DNA of 64,000 nucleotides from Coffea arabica (Eukaryota > Streptophyta > Magnoliopsida > Gentianales > Rubiaceae): NCBI RefSeq assembly GCF_036785885.1, contig NC_092322.1, positions 17,816,466 through 17,880,465 of the forward strand. Direction: 5' to 3'. Below the pieces are notes generated by a model that worked only from the letters and a program-made list of their open reading frames with translations, ran no database searches and was not told the DNA's origin. Each line of letters opens with the position of its first letter. Within the stretch, counting starts at the first letter, position 1. Shown here one piece after another: positions 1 to 13,155 of the stretch. A program made the translations under genes and the position numbers.

Positions 1-1734
1 ACGTATGCTCGCTTCTATGACATATTATTTTGTATTATCTGAAGGTCCACCATTTGGTTAATCAGGAGCCTCCTGCAACAGTCCCTACAGAATGGATGCA
101 CCCAAATTTTCTATTTTTTTCAAACAAAACTCCGTCAGAGATATCTTAATGGTTTGATATATAATTTTTTTTATAATGTCTAGCCCAATTTAGCTTTTGA
201 AGTGAGCAATATATGCACTGATAATGATTTATTGACAGTTGAATAGTTATATTATATAATGTAGGAGGAGTGTGCGACAATTTCAACACACTATGATGTT
301 GATGCATAAAATGTATTTTCACCATCACCGCAATGACAAACTTTTATCGTTACATCATATATTTATGTAGTATTGTTAATTGGATATCTTGGACATTGTA
401 TATTATTAACCGTATGTTCCATTACGTGTATTTAGTTTCGATTATCCATTCACCAAGTTGACCTCATTTATTGATGTTAGTACTTCTCTGTTGAAGATAT
501 TGTTCAGTTTCAATCGCTTCCCTATTATCAGTTTCTTTTAATTTACAATGTTGAAATGAATTAGTGCATGTTGACTGTAACTGACTAGATTTTTTTTTAT
601 TTTCATACATTAGTTATCTTGAACGAGATTTGCGGTGTTTTTCGAAGAACATTTGTTATTGGACCTCCATGTCGGCCTGGTTGAAAATGCTGCATATCTA
701 CATTACAAGCAGTTAATAAGCTAGTACAAGTTATTCATATGCCTGGACAGACATCTTCAATGTTTTACTCTGTTGAAACTTAGACAAGTGGGTTACAATT
801 GTAATCATGTCCAGTGTTAGTAGTCATCAATTATTTTGTAATGGGTTGTATAAAGTTGTTAAGAAATTATAAAGTTGACTGAAAATTAACATTTTTACAA
901 TACCATTAAACGTGCTTCTTTATGATTATGATATTTTTCATAGAAAACCACAACAAATGACTGTCGTGATATATGCATTCGTGATATGTCGTGATATATG
1001 CGCTCGTGATATACCACAAAATGGTCCTGCTTGCTTCAACAAAAAAAGGTATGCGTTCGTAATAAAAGTAATATTTAGAAGCAAATATTATGTAAAGAAA
1101 GTTGTTGTATTAAGAGAGTAGATGTCCTAAAATCTAAACTTAAATTTTGGACGGAATTACCACGTAATTGTAACATTCACAAACATTCAACTTAATTGGC
1201 TTTAACGTTTAGGGTAAAGTGGTCATGGTAAAAGGTCAATTTAGAAACAAATAACAACTATAATTACTTAGTTTGCATTAAAAAGTAGTCATGGACTTTT
1301 TTATACCAAATCATGGCCATTCATTCATGACCACTCTATCTTCTTGAGTGGTAATATACGGTGTTAGAAGATGTAAATTAGCAACTAATATTGGCTGTGA
1401 AAATGAGTACGTATGAAATCCCAGTCGATTTTGTTGTTAAAAATACAGAAATGCCAGTATAACTAAGGCCGCATATGTTTTGATCTCTACTATGATAATA
1501 ATGCAAACAAATTTTATACAGCTATGTTTGTTAGTCGACATGTTCGGGTCGATGTTGTATAACAATGCATGTGTACTAACTTTATATGTGCTCTATGTAA
1601 CAAATTTTGAACTACGAAAGCTATTCTTGGGTCCAAAAGTGACATGTATGGATCCATACTGGATCCAAATTTATATGTGGTCTGCTGTACGGACCTCATA
1701 CTTTATATGTGTTCTGTTGTATGGATCACACTGT
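1..1734. other. AT-rich spacer, no gene seen
   Basis: No reading frame here looks like a known protein. The longest open frames are under 90 codons and lack any domain-like pattern. I see no LTR ends, tRNA-like boxes or clear terminal inverted repeats. Confidence 0.6.
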
Positions 1735-2262
1735 AACTGCTAAAATAACTATTTTGTAACAGTTTTCAAACACACTGTGACTTTTCAATAACTATTTTGT
1801 AATAACCTACAAACGCACTGTAACATGCTATCATCAAATATGCAGTTTTGTATTAATTTTCAATCTCTAACTTCCCAATTAAGTATTTTGTAGCAGTCTT
1901 CAATAACATTCAACTTTCCAATAACTATTTTATAACAATTTACAAACACTTCGTAACTAACAGTCTTCAAATATGGAGTTTTGTATTAATTTTCAAACTG
2001 TAACATCCCAGATAACTATTTTGTAATAGTTTTCGAACACACTGTAACTTTCTAATAACTATTTTGTAACAACCTATAAACACACTGTCAACAAATAGTC
2101 AAATACGGAGTTTTGTATTAATTTTCAATCTGTAACTTTCCAAATAATTTTTTTGGTAACAGTTTTCAAACACACTGTAACTTTTCAATAACTATTTTAT
2201 AACAGTTTTTAAACACAATGTAACTAACAATTTTTCAAACACACTGTAACTTTCCAATTGAC
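1735..2262. repeat. Degenerate tandem array, about 133-bp higher-order period
   Basis: A short unit resembling TAACTATTTTGTAACAG followed by TTTTCAAACACACTGTAAC recurs many times with substitutions. A longer period is also visible. The marker GTTTTGTATTAATTTT starts at 1845, 1978 and 2110, giving spacings of 133 and 132 bases. The array looks old and is too short and diverged to be an active satellite block. It is not similar to the other arrays in the window. Confidence 0.75.
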
Positions 2263-2453
2263 TTAACATGACATTAGGCTTATCTGGATGTAACTTGAAT
2301 AAAGTCACACTTAATTATTATGCTCAATTAAGTTTGTCAGGTCCGCTTCGTATGCAGCTGACATTGGTGTGTTATGACAGTATGCCTACTAACAGCAATG
2401 TTATACAGCTTATTTAGCTCAGCCTGTAGTTACATGACGACATTACCAATAAT

Positions 2454-4487
2454 TGCCCAGTGGCCTGTTTTCTTAAGAAGATCTTATTACGATTTGCACT
2501 TTGGCCCCTGATCGTTGGAGTAGTTTCACTGTGGCCCAGAACATTTTAAATTTCGATCACTTAGGTTCTTAATTAATTACATTTTTGTCCCTTAATTTTA
2601 TCTTTCATTTAATTTTGACCCCTAAACTTTGAAAAAATATAATTTTATCCCCAAAAGTTTCTTCAATTTTTGCAATTCAGTCCCTGGTGAATTTTGACTC
2701 TCTTTTATTATGATTGTTTCTTTTCTTTAATAGTTAATTATATTACTTTTGAGTATATTTAACTTGTAATTTTTAGACGTTCTTAAATTTCTGTACCTTT
2801 GACATGTTAAGGTGAATTTAGTACTTTTATTGTTATTATTATTATTGTTTTTTTTTCAATTAAATTGGTGCCATGATCCTTTTGTTCATTTTGAGTATAA
2901 ATAGGGTAATTCGACTCCATTTAGTCACCACTTCAAAAGGGAGGTACCTCTATTATTATTTCAATATCAATTATGTGCTCTTATGCGTTCCTATGTGTTT
3001 ACTTTTTTTTATGTGCTTTATTTATTTGATTTAAATGTTCATTCAAATTTCCTTATATTTGTTTTAGTTAATTTTTTTTATAATTATTTGAGAAGCATTT
3101 AAATACCTCAAAAATGTAATAGATAGGATTATTATATTTGTTTTATTATATTTTCCCCTTTTTAGATTGTAATTAGGTTCGCTGTTGTAATAGATAGGGT
3201 AGATAAGATTTTATTTATTTTCCCATTTTAGGTTGTAGTTAGTCTCCCCGATGTAGTAAATAGGTTATGTGTTTATGTGGTTTATGTGTTATATGCTTTA
3301 TCCGTTTTTTTTAGGATTTTTGCATTTAGATATTATGTTTGCGTGTTACGTGCTATATGTTTTTATGTGTTTATTTGTTTTAATTTATGCCTCATCTGTT
3401 TTACTATGTATTATTAATGCATGGCGTCACCACACTAGTTCAACGTTAGTTGTGGCTTTTCCCTCCGCTTACTTGCTAGTCCAACGCTAGTAAGGTTTTT
3501 TTTAGAAATGTGCTAGTCCAATGCTAGACCCTTATATCATTCGTGCGTTAGATTCATTCTTGTGTGATATTCATTACATTTTCATGCATATTTTATATTT
3601 TTAGGATCTTTTCTCGTTTGCATGATATTGTCTATATATTATCCTCAATCCTTTACCCTCTATATGTGTTAATTATATCATTTAAAATTGCATTTCATTT
3701 AAACTAGATCATTTGCTTGTCTATGTTAGGAAAATAATTCTTTGAACATGGGAAATGGGTGATTATAACTTTTTAGTTTTAATACCCCATTAATCCCTAT
3801 ATAAGAAAATTATGTCACGAGTTTTTGCCTCCCGCACCCCTTACATTGCATTCCCTTTTTCTTTGATCACTTATATCTATGTATATAATTTAATTTCTTT
3901 TTTTTTCTTTTAATTTCATCATTCGTATACATGTGACACTTTCAACGAATCATTTTGGCCTTCGCAATTAATGCGATTGGTTCAATTAAACCCTTGAATG
4001 AACATTTTGCCATTTTCAATTTTTTTTAGATTTGCATCCATGTAGGAAACATCCAAACATGATAAAATTAATGGTTAGATTAGGAAAATTTTGACTAAAC
4101 TTCGCAACTAGCTTAGACTAGGTTGAAAGGGTGCCTTAGGTTTGAGTTGATCGAACTTTTGCCTTCCCTTTCTTCAATCGTGACTCCCGAATCCATTTTC
4201 TCTTGTTTTTTAAAGATCTAGAGTTGTCAAAAAGGGTTTCATCTTATTTATTTTTATTTTTGTCAAAAAATATTTTCTTTGTGGTGACTTGGTACACCCA
4301 AACTCAATACCAAGTGGCGACTCCTATTTTTTCTTAAAAACTCTTTTAGACTAAATTTTGGACCCAAATTGTTGCATTTTTTTAAAGTCCCATTTTAGGT
4401 CATTTTAACTTATTTTTAAATGAAAATCATATCTTTTATAAATACCTTTTATTCTTATTTTTCCATTGCGAAAAACGGGGCGCGACA
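2454..4487 (+). mobile_element. 5'-truncated LTR fragment, Tat/Ogre-like family
   Basis: This segment matches, end to end but with many substitutions, the last 2 kb of the intact LTR at 31450-36673. Shared landmarks in the same order are CCCAGTGGCC at the left, TATAAATAGG at 2896, three copies of a CTAGTCCAACGCTAG-type motif (3434, 3476, 3513), and the terminus GGGGCGCGACA ending at 4487. The U3 part upstream of about 2454 is missing. No primer binding site follows the terminus, so this is a 3' LTR or a solo remnant. It is visibly more diverged than the two LTRs of the 21.6-36.7 kb element are from each other, so it is an older, independent copy. Confidence 0.8.
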
Positions 4488-4587
4488 TTAAGTAGAGGAA
4501 CTAAGGGAGGTCAGTGTAATTTTCAAAAATTGGGGGGAGCTGAGTGAAATTGTCAGAAATCTCAAGGGAGATTTCTGAAATTATCCC
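4488..4587. mobile_element. Terminal fragment of a GGGATAAT-type TIR element
   Basis: The segment ends in GATTTCTGAAATTATCCC and carries the GGGAGGTCAGTGTAATTTTC motif. It matches the right ends of the two complete elements at 9496-10431 and 11155-11908. Its left part is absent because it abuts the LTR terminus at 4487. Confidence 0.6.
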
Positions 4588-7500
4588 AAAGAAAATGAAC
4601 ATGGCAACAATCTTAGTTAAATTAGTTTTAAAAAATAAAAAAGGCAAGGGATGACAGTAGTTGTCGCAAGAAGAAGAAGAAGAGATGGAGTTGATTTTTT
4701 AAAGGAGAAAAATATTTTAATCCTTTTGGCCAAATTGAATCAAAAAAGGGAAGGAAAATTTAGCTAAAATGAGCAAAATTTCAGTTGTAAAAAATGTAGG
4801 CAATACATGTATCAAAAAGATATGCTACTATAGTAACTTGGCTTTCTTTTTTATACAAGAATACAAGGTAGACTAGTAAGGCTTGGCTATGCTACGCACA
4901 GCCAGGTCCCACCTTGAAGTGTTTAAGGGTAGCAAAATTTGAAGGAATGTTTCTGAATTGAGTGTCATGTGTAAATGTATATGTGAAGTATGTATATTAC
5001 TAAAATGGAGAGAAATTGGATTATTAGCATTTAAAATGAACTTACTTTACCACTTAATATATTATATGATTTTCTTGTGAATTTTTTTAATTCATTAATA
5101 TTAATATTTAGCAGCATTTTAAAATATTTTAAAATATTTAGCATAATTTAAACTTGTATAAACCAACTGAAATTACCGCCAAATATAATATGAACTTTTC
5201 CTATCAATTTTATTTTAATTCATCTATGAAGGCAATGAAACAGGAACAACAGTGCATGATCTATACACTGAACTTTTGAAATTTTGGTCTTGGACTTGCA
5301 CATTACAGTTTGCTAGTATTGATTGACATAAAAATCTGTTATTACATCCTTTATCAGCTGAGTGAAGAATTTTATTAACTTGTCTAATTGATTTTTTTCT
5401 TTGTTTTGACTATCAAAATTTAGCTGATAATGAAACAGACATTCAATTAGCTTAGCTATCCATCAAAGAAATTAGCAAGCATCTTCAACATGAAAATTTA
5501 AAAATGATCACAAAAATAGAAAAACAAATCTAAATAGACTAATCAATTTCAAAGTTCATTGCCAGAGTTTACAATGATAAGTCACACAGTATATACGATT
5601 CAATAGTAAGTAGCTACCAGTAGTTTACTTATGAAACTTGTAAATATCAAGTAAACTTAACCAGCATTTTATCAAACATTATGTCGGCTAGTTATGAGTA
5701 ATGTGACTAACCTAAAGTAAAGTGCTGGACAAAGTAAAATCTTGAATGCTGAAGGCAATGTTGCAAAATTAAAACACAAAACATGTAAAAGCATCTATAT
5801 CTTACTACAATAAGATATAAATGCATAGAGATGGTGAAGAAAAAGCTAAGAAAAATTGTATTACCAAATGATGAGAAAGCAAGAAAGTGAAGGAAGCTTT
5901 CTTTCTACTATGTGGGGACGAGAAATAAAACAGAATAACAGTTGGTAGTGTATGTAGCAGTGTGTACTATACTATTCAAGGTTTGTTTGTTGATAATAAT
6001 TTCATCTAAAAAAGTAGTCTATGAAAGCTAAACTAATGTAGTACTTTGTATTTCAATCTAATGGTTATGAAAAGATAAAGTACAACTGACAATTCATAAA
6101 AGGTTGACATTCTTGTGAAGGACAACCTAACTCTAAGGAAAAAAGTAATTGTCTAATCTAATTAGATAATTGTCAAAAAGTGGGGTAGGTGAAGAATGCT
6201 TGCATTATTTGACTTATTACAAGCAAAGGAGAGGAAAAACAGGAGAACTAAACAATCTGTAAGCTTCCTTGTTGAATAATCTAATAATTCAACGGCTAAG
6301 AAAAACGTTTTTCTCTCCAAATTAGATAGAACTTATAATCAATAGCTTTATTGAATAATCTAATAATCTGATGGCAAAAAAATAATGACAAAAATAAATG
6401 CAAATCTAATGGCTACCATTAAAACAAAAAAAATAGAAGAGCATTTTAATGAAATATAATAAATATATATATTTCTCATGTAGACGTTAATGCATTCCTT
6501 TGATTAATAAAGGAAAAAATTTATAGTAATAAAAAGCAAATATTAACATATAAATGAATTAAAATAAATTTGATAACAAAAATATATAATATCTTAAGTG
6601 GCAATGTCAGCTCATTTGTATAACGTTAAATGCTAATAGAAATATGAATAAACATAAGTCAAAAGTTACCAAACATTTCAATATGAAAAAATTAAAATAA
6701 AATTGAAACAGAAAAATGCACGTTGCATTAAGTAGTGATAATAATCTTTTTCTTTATAATAAGATGGAATTAGTTTTAAATAATCTTTTACATTAAATTA
6801 ACAAAATAGCAAAAATAAAAAAAATATAACATTTTGAAAAGATCAATGTAATTGTATAATTTTTAGCAAGTGAAACTTATTTTGTCAAATATAATTTTAA
6901 ATGACAATTCATATTGAAATAAATATAAATTCAAATAATAATGATAATGATAATAATATTGTAGTTCGATTACAGTTGACCAAGACATAAGTTATTTTGT
7001 CAAATATAATTTCAAATGATAATGTAAATAGTAATAAATGTAAATTCTAATTGAATTATATCTATCCAAAGTGTAAAGATTGAAATAATTCAACCTTATA
7101 AAGGAATGCCAAATCCAGTCCAATTTAGGTCATTGAGCAATGAAAATTGCTACAATAACTTTAGACATTCAGCAAATCCAAAGAGAAAGAAAAAATAAAT
7201 AAAAGCTCAAAATTTACCTATAGTGCCACGTGTCATTAAGGAAAGTTGTTACAGTGAATTTTAGATGACTTTTATAGATGACTTTTATGTCTCATGTTTA
7301 GGACTTGATTTGCACAATAATGTGTGCAATTTTTGTGGAAATTGATTCCTGTGCAATAGTGAAGTTACATGTGATTTTGACTAATTGGACAGGAAAAGCA
7401 CTTTATGATTGTGGGAAAAACTTACATGCGATCTTAAAAATTTTTATTTTACAACATAGTGTATGATATGGTCAACATTTGTGCAACTATATAAATATTT

Positions 7501-7623
7501 GGGGTTGAGTTGGATTTGAATTGACTTTAATGTGTCATATTACGGCTTATATAGTTGAGCTAAAATGAGTTTTTGAATAAGGCATTCAAATATTGTTTGT
7601 TCATGATTCAGTGTTGAAACCTT
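4588..7623. other. AT-rich spacer, no gene seen
   Basis: Strongly AT-rich sequence with frequent stops in all frames. I found no coding pattern, RNA gene or complete mobile element. Confidence 0.55.
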
Positions 7624-7632
7624 TTATTTTAT

Positions 7633-7774
7633 GGATTAATCTTTCCTACACACATTGTCAACATTGAATAAATGACAACTATGCAAAATTTGAATTTGAA
7701 ATTCAACTTTTGCATACATGTCATGAATCAAACGGTGATAGTGTATATACTGTCAGTGTATGTAAAACTTACTC
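7633..7774. mobile_element. Foldback MITE, copy 1, 9-bp TSD
   Basis: A 142-bp element starts GGATTAATCTTTCCTACAC and ends with the imperfect reverse complement. The perfect 9-base direct repeat TTATTTTAT flanks it at 7624-7632 and 7775-7783. A 9-bp duplication is typical of Mutator-like elements; the superfamily assignment is inference from TSD length alone. It has no coding capacity. The core around TTTGAATTTGAAATTCAA is palindromic, so the whole element can fold back. Confidence 0.8.
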
Positions 7775-7864
7775 TTATTTTATATATACAATACCCATTT
7801 TTTTAAGTAATGACTTGAAAGTTGGGAAAAGTGTCCAATTCAACGTGTTACAGTAAATAATATA

Positions 7865-8017
7865 GAGTAAATCTTTCCTACACTGACGGTGTGTACACTA
7901 TCATCGTTGGATTTATGACATGTGTGCAAAAGTTGAATTTCAAATTCAAATTTTGCATAGTTGTCATTCATCCAATGCTAATAATGTATACACTGTCAGT
8001 GTAGGAAAGATTTATCC
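7865..8017. mobile_element. Foldback MITE, copy 2, 9-bp TSD
   Basis: A 153-bp relative of the element at 7633. It begins GAGTAAATCTTTCCTACACT and ends in the reverse complement of GGATAAATCTTTCCTACACT. The flanks carry a perfect 9-base direct repeat, AATAATATA, at 7856-7864 and 8018-8026. Non-coding. Confidence 0.85.
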
Positions 8018-8026
8018 AATAATATA

Positions 8027-9487
8027 AGAGGGAAAAAATTCAAAGAACCTTCAATCTAGAAGCGGCTTTTATATTCTTCAAAACACATTTCTGCAGTTGT
8101 TTCCTTAAAAATCAGGTTGTCGATTTGTATTCCAATGTATTCCAGTATATATGGAGTAACATGACTGAGACATTCTTGTCAAATTTTTTTTTTAAAAAAA
8201 ATGTTACATATTTTTCATTTAAAATTTAGATCGTAAAAATATACTATCTAATTCTCTCAAACTTAAAATTGTTTTCTTCCCTTATCTTATAATTAAGGCA
8301 TTACTGTCACACCCAATTTCTAAAGTCCGGATAGATATCTAGAATTTTATATGTTTAAAAATAATATTGTAATTTTTGTAGATTTACAACTCTTAAAATC
8401 ACAACGTGTGTAATATTACCAGATTCTTTTGTCAAAAGCCGGCTATGCTGACATATATCCTACTTTAAGGAAGAGTCTTAAGTACATTACTTGTCTTTAT
8501 TTTATTACTAATTTTATTTTAGTTTAATTTACAGGAAAAGGAGTTTTCAATAGTTATAAATTTACTGGGAGGCTGCAATGGAGCTTCGAGAAACGCACAA
8601 CTCTAAAGCATCTTGTCTTTGTTATGGAATGTATTTTTTTAACTCCTATCAACAACTACTCTTAGAGTATATTGCACACAGATACTATATTGCAACGAAG
8701 GCTAAAGCTATAATTTGTGGTGATGACAAAATATGTAACATGTACCGTGTTTAGGGCCATATTTGCATACATTAATACATTCTATGAGCATACACTCCAT
8801 GAACTTAACATCATGTAACTTACACTCTATGAACTTGATATGATTGCCACACTTGATTATATGTCTAGGGCCAAATTTACACAATTTTTTGTACTTGCAT
8901 CTTATAAATTCTTATCTTTTATGATTTAAGCATGAGAAAATATCTTTTTTTTTTGGGGAAAACTAAAAGCAAAAGTTATTGATGTTCTTACATAAATCAT
9001 TCGCTAGAAACTTGCTCGACAAGAACTTGCAAAATTTATCAGGTTTCAGAAATATATGCTTATCTGAGAGAATTCGTTTTTGTCTGTCGAAAACTCACTT
9101 GAAATTAGTAATGAATTGTCACAAATTTTAGACTAGGTAAGCATGATTAACCATGTTAATGATTAAAGATATTATCAAAAAGTTGCACCTTTTTTTTTTT
9201 TTTTTGTTTTATAGCGAAAACAAAGAGTAGGTTAGCACCTAAAGAAACAAGAAAGGTAAAAGTTAGAAGTTCCGAAAATATTTTGGATGCAACATATTGG
9301 ATGACATGTTATAGTTAGATGAGATAAAGTTCACATCTCAATAAAACTATATGCCAGAATCAGAATATTCACAAAGTTACAAAAGCTTCAAAGCGGAAAA
9401 TTTAACATTACATGGTTTTATGAAGAAATGAAAAGAGACAAAACATGCACCTTTGTTTTAAGGAAAAGTTTTTAACAAGGGAAGGGT
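8027..9487. other. AT-rich spacer, no gene seen
   Basis: No coding pattern. A short string near 8308 (TGTCACACCC) resembles the start of some plant LTRs, but no partner end or primer binding site accompanies it, so I do not call an element. Confidence 0.5.
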
Positions 9488-9495
9488 ATGATTTA

Positions 9496-10431
9496 GGGAT
9501 AATATCAAAAACCTCCCCTGAGATTTCTCTTAATATCACCTAACACTCTTAAGGTTTTCAAAATATCACTTACCTCCCTTACTTTTGTTATTTGTGTAAC
9601 AAAAATTTAAAAATTTCTAAACTACCCTTTTGTTCATTTTGCTAAATAAAATACTTCTAAGACACTTTATTCACTCAAAAAAAATCACCATCTAAAAACC
9701 AATCTCTAGTAGTATCACCATGTCACAAAACTATAGTTCATAAAAATATAAATTTGGAAAACAAAAAAGATATTTGTAAAGAAATATACTGGGACTAATT
9801 TAACTCTATATACTTAAAATGACTTCTTATGAACCTTATATTTTTTCCCAATTTCTTCTCAAACCCTAGCCCAAGTTTTTAAGTTGCACCAATCATTATA
9901 AAATCAACTCAAAATAAACAAAGTAATCACATCCCACTCTATTACAATCTCATAAAGTAAAAGATAAATAAAATTCAATTATCTATAATTTAAAAATAAA
10001 AAATTGCATAGTCGTCCAAGAAAAGAGTAAGAGAGAGTATTGGAAAAGGGGGAAAGAAAAGAAATTGTCTTTTGTTTCTTTTTATTTTTATAATTTTTTT
10101 GACTTCCATGTATTTGATATGTGAATTATGTATCAAGTGAGGTAAATTTTTCCAAAAACAAGTTTTTCAAATGCAATGCTACAGTAATACACAAATCAAT
10201 TCAAAAGATATTTCATCCATACAATATATCAAACATTTCAAAAAATATTTATAGTAAAAGTTTTTCATATACACTGCTATAGTAAAATTTTTCAAAAGCA
10301 CCTCCAAAAACAGCTAATCCAAATGGATAGTCTTTTTGTAATTACTAAGGGAGGTAAGTAATTTTTTAAAACCTTAGGAGTGCTAGGTGATGTTAAGAAA
10401 AACCTTAGAGGAGGTTTCTGATATTATTGCC
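9496..10431. mobile_element. TIR element (GGGATAAT family), copy A, with nested insertion
   Basis: The left end GGGATAATATCAAAAACCTC and the right end, whose reverse complement is GGCAATAATATCAGAAACCT, are imperfect inverted repeats. An 8-base direct repeat, ATGATTTA, flanks the element at 9488-9495 and 10432-10439. It is about 936 bp and non-coding. Compared with copy B at 11155 it carries about 180 extra bases near 10145-10330, which look like a second element nested inside. A Mutator- or hAT-type origin is possible from the 8-9 base TSD. Confidence 0.8.
10145..10330 (-). mobile_element. Nested fragment of a CCGTTTGGATT-type TIR element
   Basis: This stretch is absent from the sister copy at 11155-11908. 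Its right end reads, on the minus strand, CCATTTGGATTAGCTGTTTT, matching the left terminus of the element at 32238. It also shares the CTACAGTAA and TTTTTCAAA motifs of that family. Its own left terminus is incomplete. Confidence 0.6.
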
Positions 10432-10439
10432 ATGATTTA

Positions 10440-11145
10440 AGGGGTTGGGAGAGAAAAAAGGATTTGAGTCTAGACTTTAAATTAAAAAATCAATTTCAAG
10501 GAAAGAATGAAATTGGTGAACTGATTAAGGAAAATGAATTTTTTTCTTGAATCTATATTCTTGTAACCGAAGAAACACAGAATGAAGTAAATAGTCACTT
10601 AAATATGAAATATATTCATATCAATTTTCTCAACGGTGAAATATTATTAAGAAATATAGAATAAGAAAAATACGAAATAAGAAAAAATGGCGCTTAGATT
10701 GGTTCAAAGTTCAAACTCATAAATTTAAACCTTTGTAATTGCATCAGCACTTCTTAAGATACACGAATTTCAAAGTCAATATTATAATGGGCACATACAC
10801 CCCCTATGATTAAGCAGTTTAAAAAATGCACCCCTTATAATTTAAAAGTATCCACTTCCACCCCTTATACTTTAGTGAAAAATAAGATAAAATGGACACT
10901 ACTAGTGAAAATTTAACCATATACTATCCAAAAACGCAACTAACCATTTGTTTATAGTAATTTTAGACTTTATTAACGTTTTCCCCACATAAATGTTTGC
11001 ACTCTATAAAAGAAGATCAAACGTTTGGACTCCAATCGTGATAATTTGAATCTTTGTATAGGTTGTAAATGTTGATTAGAGATATTCATGGAAGAAAAAT
11101 ATTATTAAAACCTCATATAATTAGAATAAGTAACTAGTTGCACTT
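10440..11145. other. AT-rich spacer, no gene seen
   Basis: Between the two GGGATAAT elements. The stretch near 10790-10890 with CACCCCCTATGATT and CACCCCTTATA resembles the end of another non-autonomous DNA element, but I cannot find its partner end. Confidence 0.45.
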
Positions 11146-11154
11146 ATTTCGTTA

Positions 11155-11908
11155 GGGATAACATCAGAAACCTGTCCTGAGGTTTCTCTCAATATCATCT
11201 AGCATTTCTAAGATTTTAAAAATATCACTTACCTTTCTTACTTTTGTTATTTGTGTTAAAAAGTTTTTGAAAACCCTAAACTACCCTTTGCTTGCCAAAT
11301 AAAAATACTCTTAAACCACTTTGCTTATTTCAAGAAAACCATCACCTAAAATACAATCTCTAGTAGTACTACCGCATCACAATGCTATAGTCCACAAAAA
11401 TATAATTTTGAAAAACAAAAAAGATATTTGTAAAGAAATACATTAGCAAAATTTAACTCTGTGCTCAAAACTAATTTCTTATGAGCCTTATATTTTTTTT
11501 CTAACTTCTTCTCAATCGATACCCAAGCCTTTAAATTGTACTGATCATTAAAAAAATCAACTCAAAATAAATAAAGAAATCATATCCCATTCTATCACAA
11601 TCACAAAAAGTAAAAAATAAATAAAATTCAATTTACTATAAATTATAAATTAAAAATCATATAATCATCCAAAAAAATAAATAAGAGAAAATGTTGGAGA
11701 AAGATGAATTAGAAGAAAGTGACTTTTGGTTTCTTTTTTTTTTTTGGAATTTTTTGAGCTCTATTTATTTGATTGGTAAATTACGTATTAAGTGAAGGTT
11801 AATATAATCTTTTTACAATTACTAGAGGAGGAAAGTGACATTTTCAAAACCTGTGAGGTGCCAAGTGATATTAGGATAAACTTCAAGGGAGATTTCTGAT
11901 ATCATCCC
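11155..11908. mobile_element. TIR element (GGGATAAT family), copy B
   Basis: The left end GGGATAACATCAGAAACCTG and the right end, reverse complement GGGATGATATCAGAAATCTC, form inverted termini. Flanking 9-base repeats ATTTCGTTA (11146-11154) and ATTTCATTA (11909-11917) differ by one base. It is 754 bp, non-coding, and collinear with copy A apart from copy A's nested insertion. Confidence 0.8.
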
Positions 11909-11917
11909 ATTTCATTA

Positions 11918-13155
11918 TTGCAAGTTCAAAAAGTACAATTTGTTATTGTAGCTAAGCATAGTTAATGACCAATCTTAAATAGACAAATCTTAAACGGACA
12001 CATTTTTGAATTTTTAGTTTGTCCTGCTTTTATGTCGATTCTTCTTTATAGTCTTTATTCCCTTCCCTGATTATTATCAGGATTCAAGTATTTGAAACTT
12101 TCTGGAAGTTGCAGCTATATAAAGTATGTCGATTCTTATATCTATCCCTGATGCATTATTAAGATTCTAAGTATTTGAAACTTTCTGGAAGTTGCAGAAA
12201 TATGACATTGAGCTTCGGGTACTGTAAAAGCGTGAATTAACAAGGTATTCATCTTCAAAGAATCCGTCATAACAAGTAGCCTAATTGATTTTTTTTACCA
12301 TCATGAAAAGCCAGGTTAACTTCGCTGACAATTCATTTTGCAAATTTGTTTCTTGTAAAAGCAGATACAAAGAACATTTAGGAGGAAAGACAAGCTGGAA
12401 GACGAACCAACTCAACTCAAAACAAGTTGAACTCAGCAGCAGCTCGTCAACCAATAAGTCCAGGAACTACAAGCCCCATCTAGGTTCACCATTCAACCAT
12501 GGATGGGATAGAATATGTATTTGGTATTTTCCACGTACAAACAGTATGTCAAACCAAAACAATCACTGAGACTACAATTCCATAGTTATATATTTCACCA
12601 AACGTTCGAAGACTTTCGACATACTTTGGTTTCACTTTACCAATACAAACAGGTCATGCGGTAAAGGAAACATGCAATTCAGAGGGGAAAAACAGACCAA
12701 AAGGATTTCAGAACTCATTGAAACCCAAAAATCAGATTAGACAAATCAGAGGCCTGGTTATCAAATTATAGCACAAAAAAGTAGTACAATGGTATACAAT
12801 CAGAAGCAGAATTATGGAAGTAAGGCTGGCATCTAACAAACAGTGACAGGCAGGACAAAAAGACGAGTACAACAAATTCCAATGCAAGCTGCACCTGCTC
12901 TGAATGTTTAAAATCAATGTAACATTCATAATCAAGGACCAGAAAACAGAGTTGATGGCTGAGTATTCCAGAACAAGAAGCTATTGACTCCTAGTCAAGA
13001 TGATCACCTTTAGGCAAAAATATTTCTTAGTACACTGAGGAATTAAGTCACTGCAGTCTAAGCTCTTGCACGTCTTAAATTACCAAATAGCCTACTTGAA
13101 ATAAAACAAAACTGAATAAACACACGAGATTTACTAAACTTCAAAGTGAAACCAA
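11918..13155. other. Spacer and probable RPL4 3' region
   Basis: Downstream side of RPL4 on the minus strand; the 3' untranslated region should lie in the right-hand part, but I cannot fix its end. An imperfect tandem duplication occurs at about 12040-12206, where GTATTTGAAACTTTCTGGAA repeats 83 bases apart (12088, 12171). An open frame of 94 codons at 12285 on the plus strand has no recognisable domain and I do not call it. Confidence 0.5.

Noticed and set aside
12285..12569. 94-codon plus-strand frame with a Ser run
   Set aside because: No domain, no conserved start context, and it lies in probable RPL4 downstream sequence.
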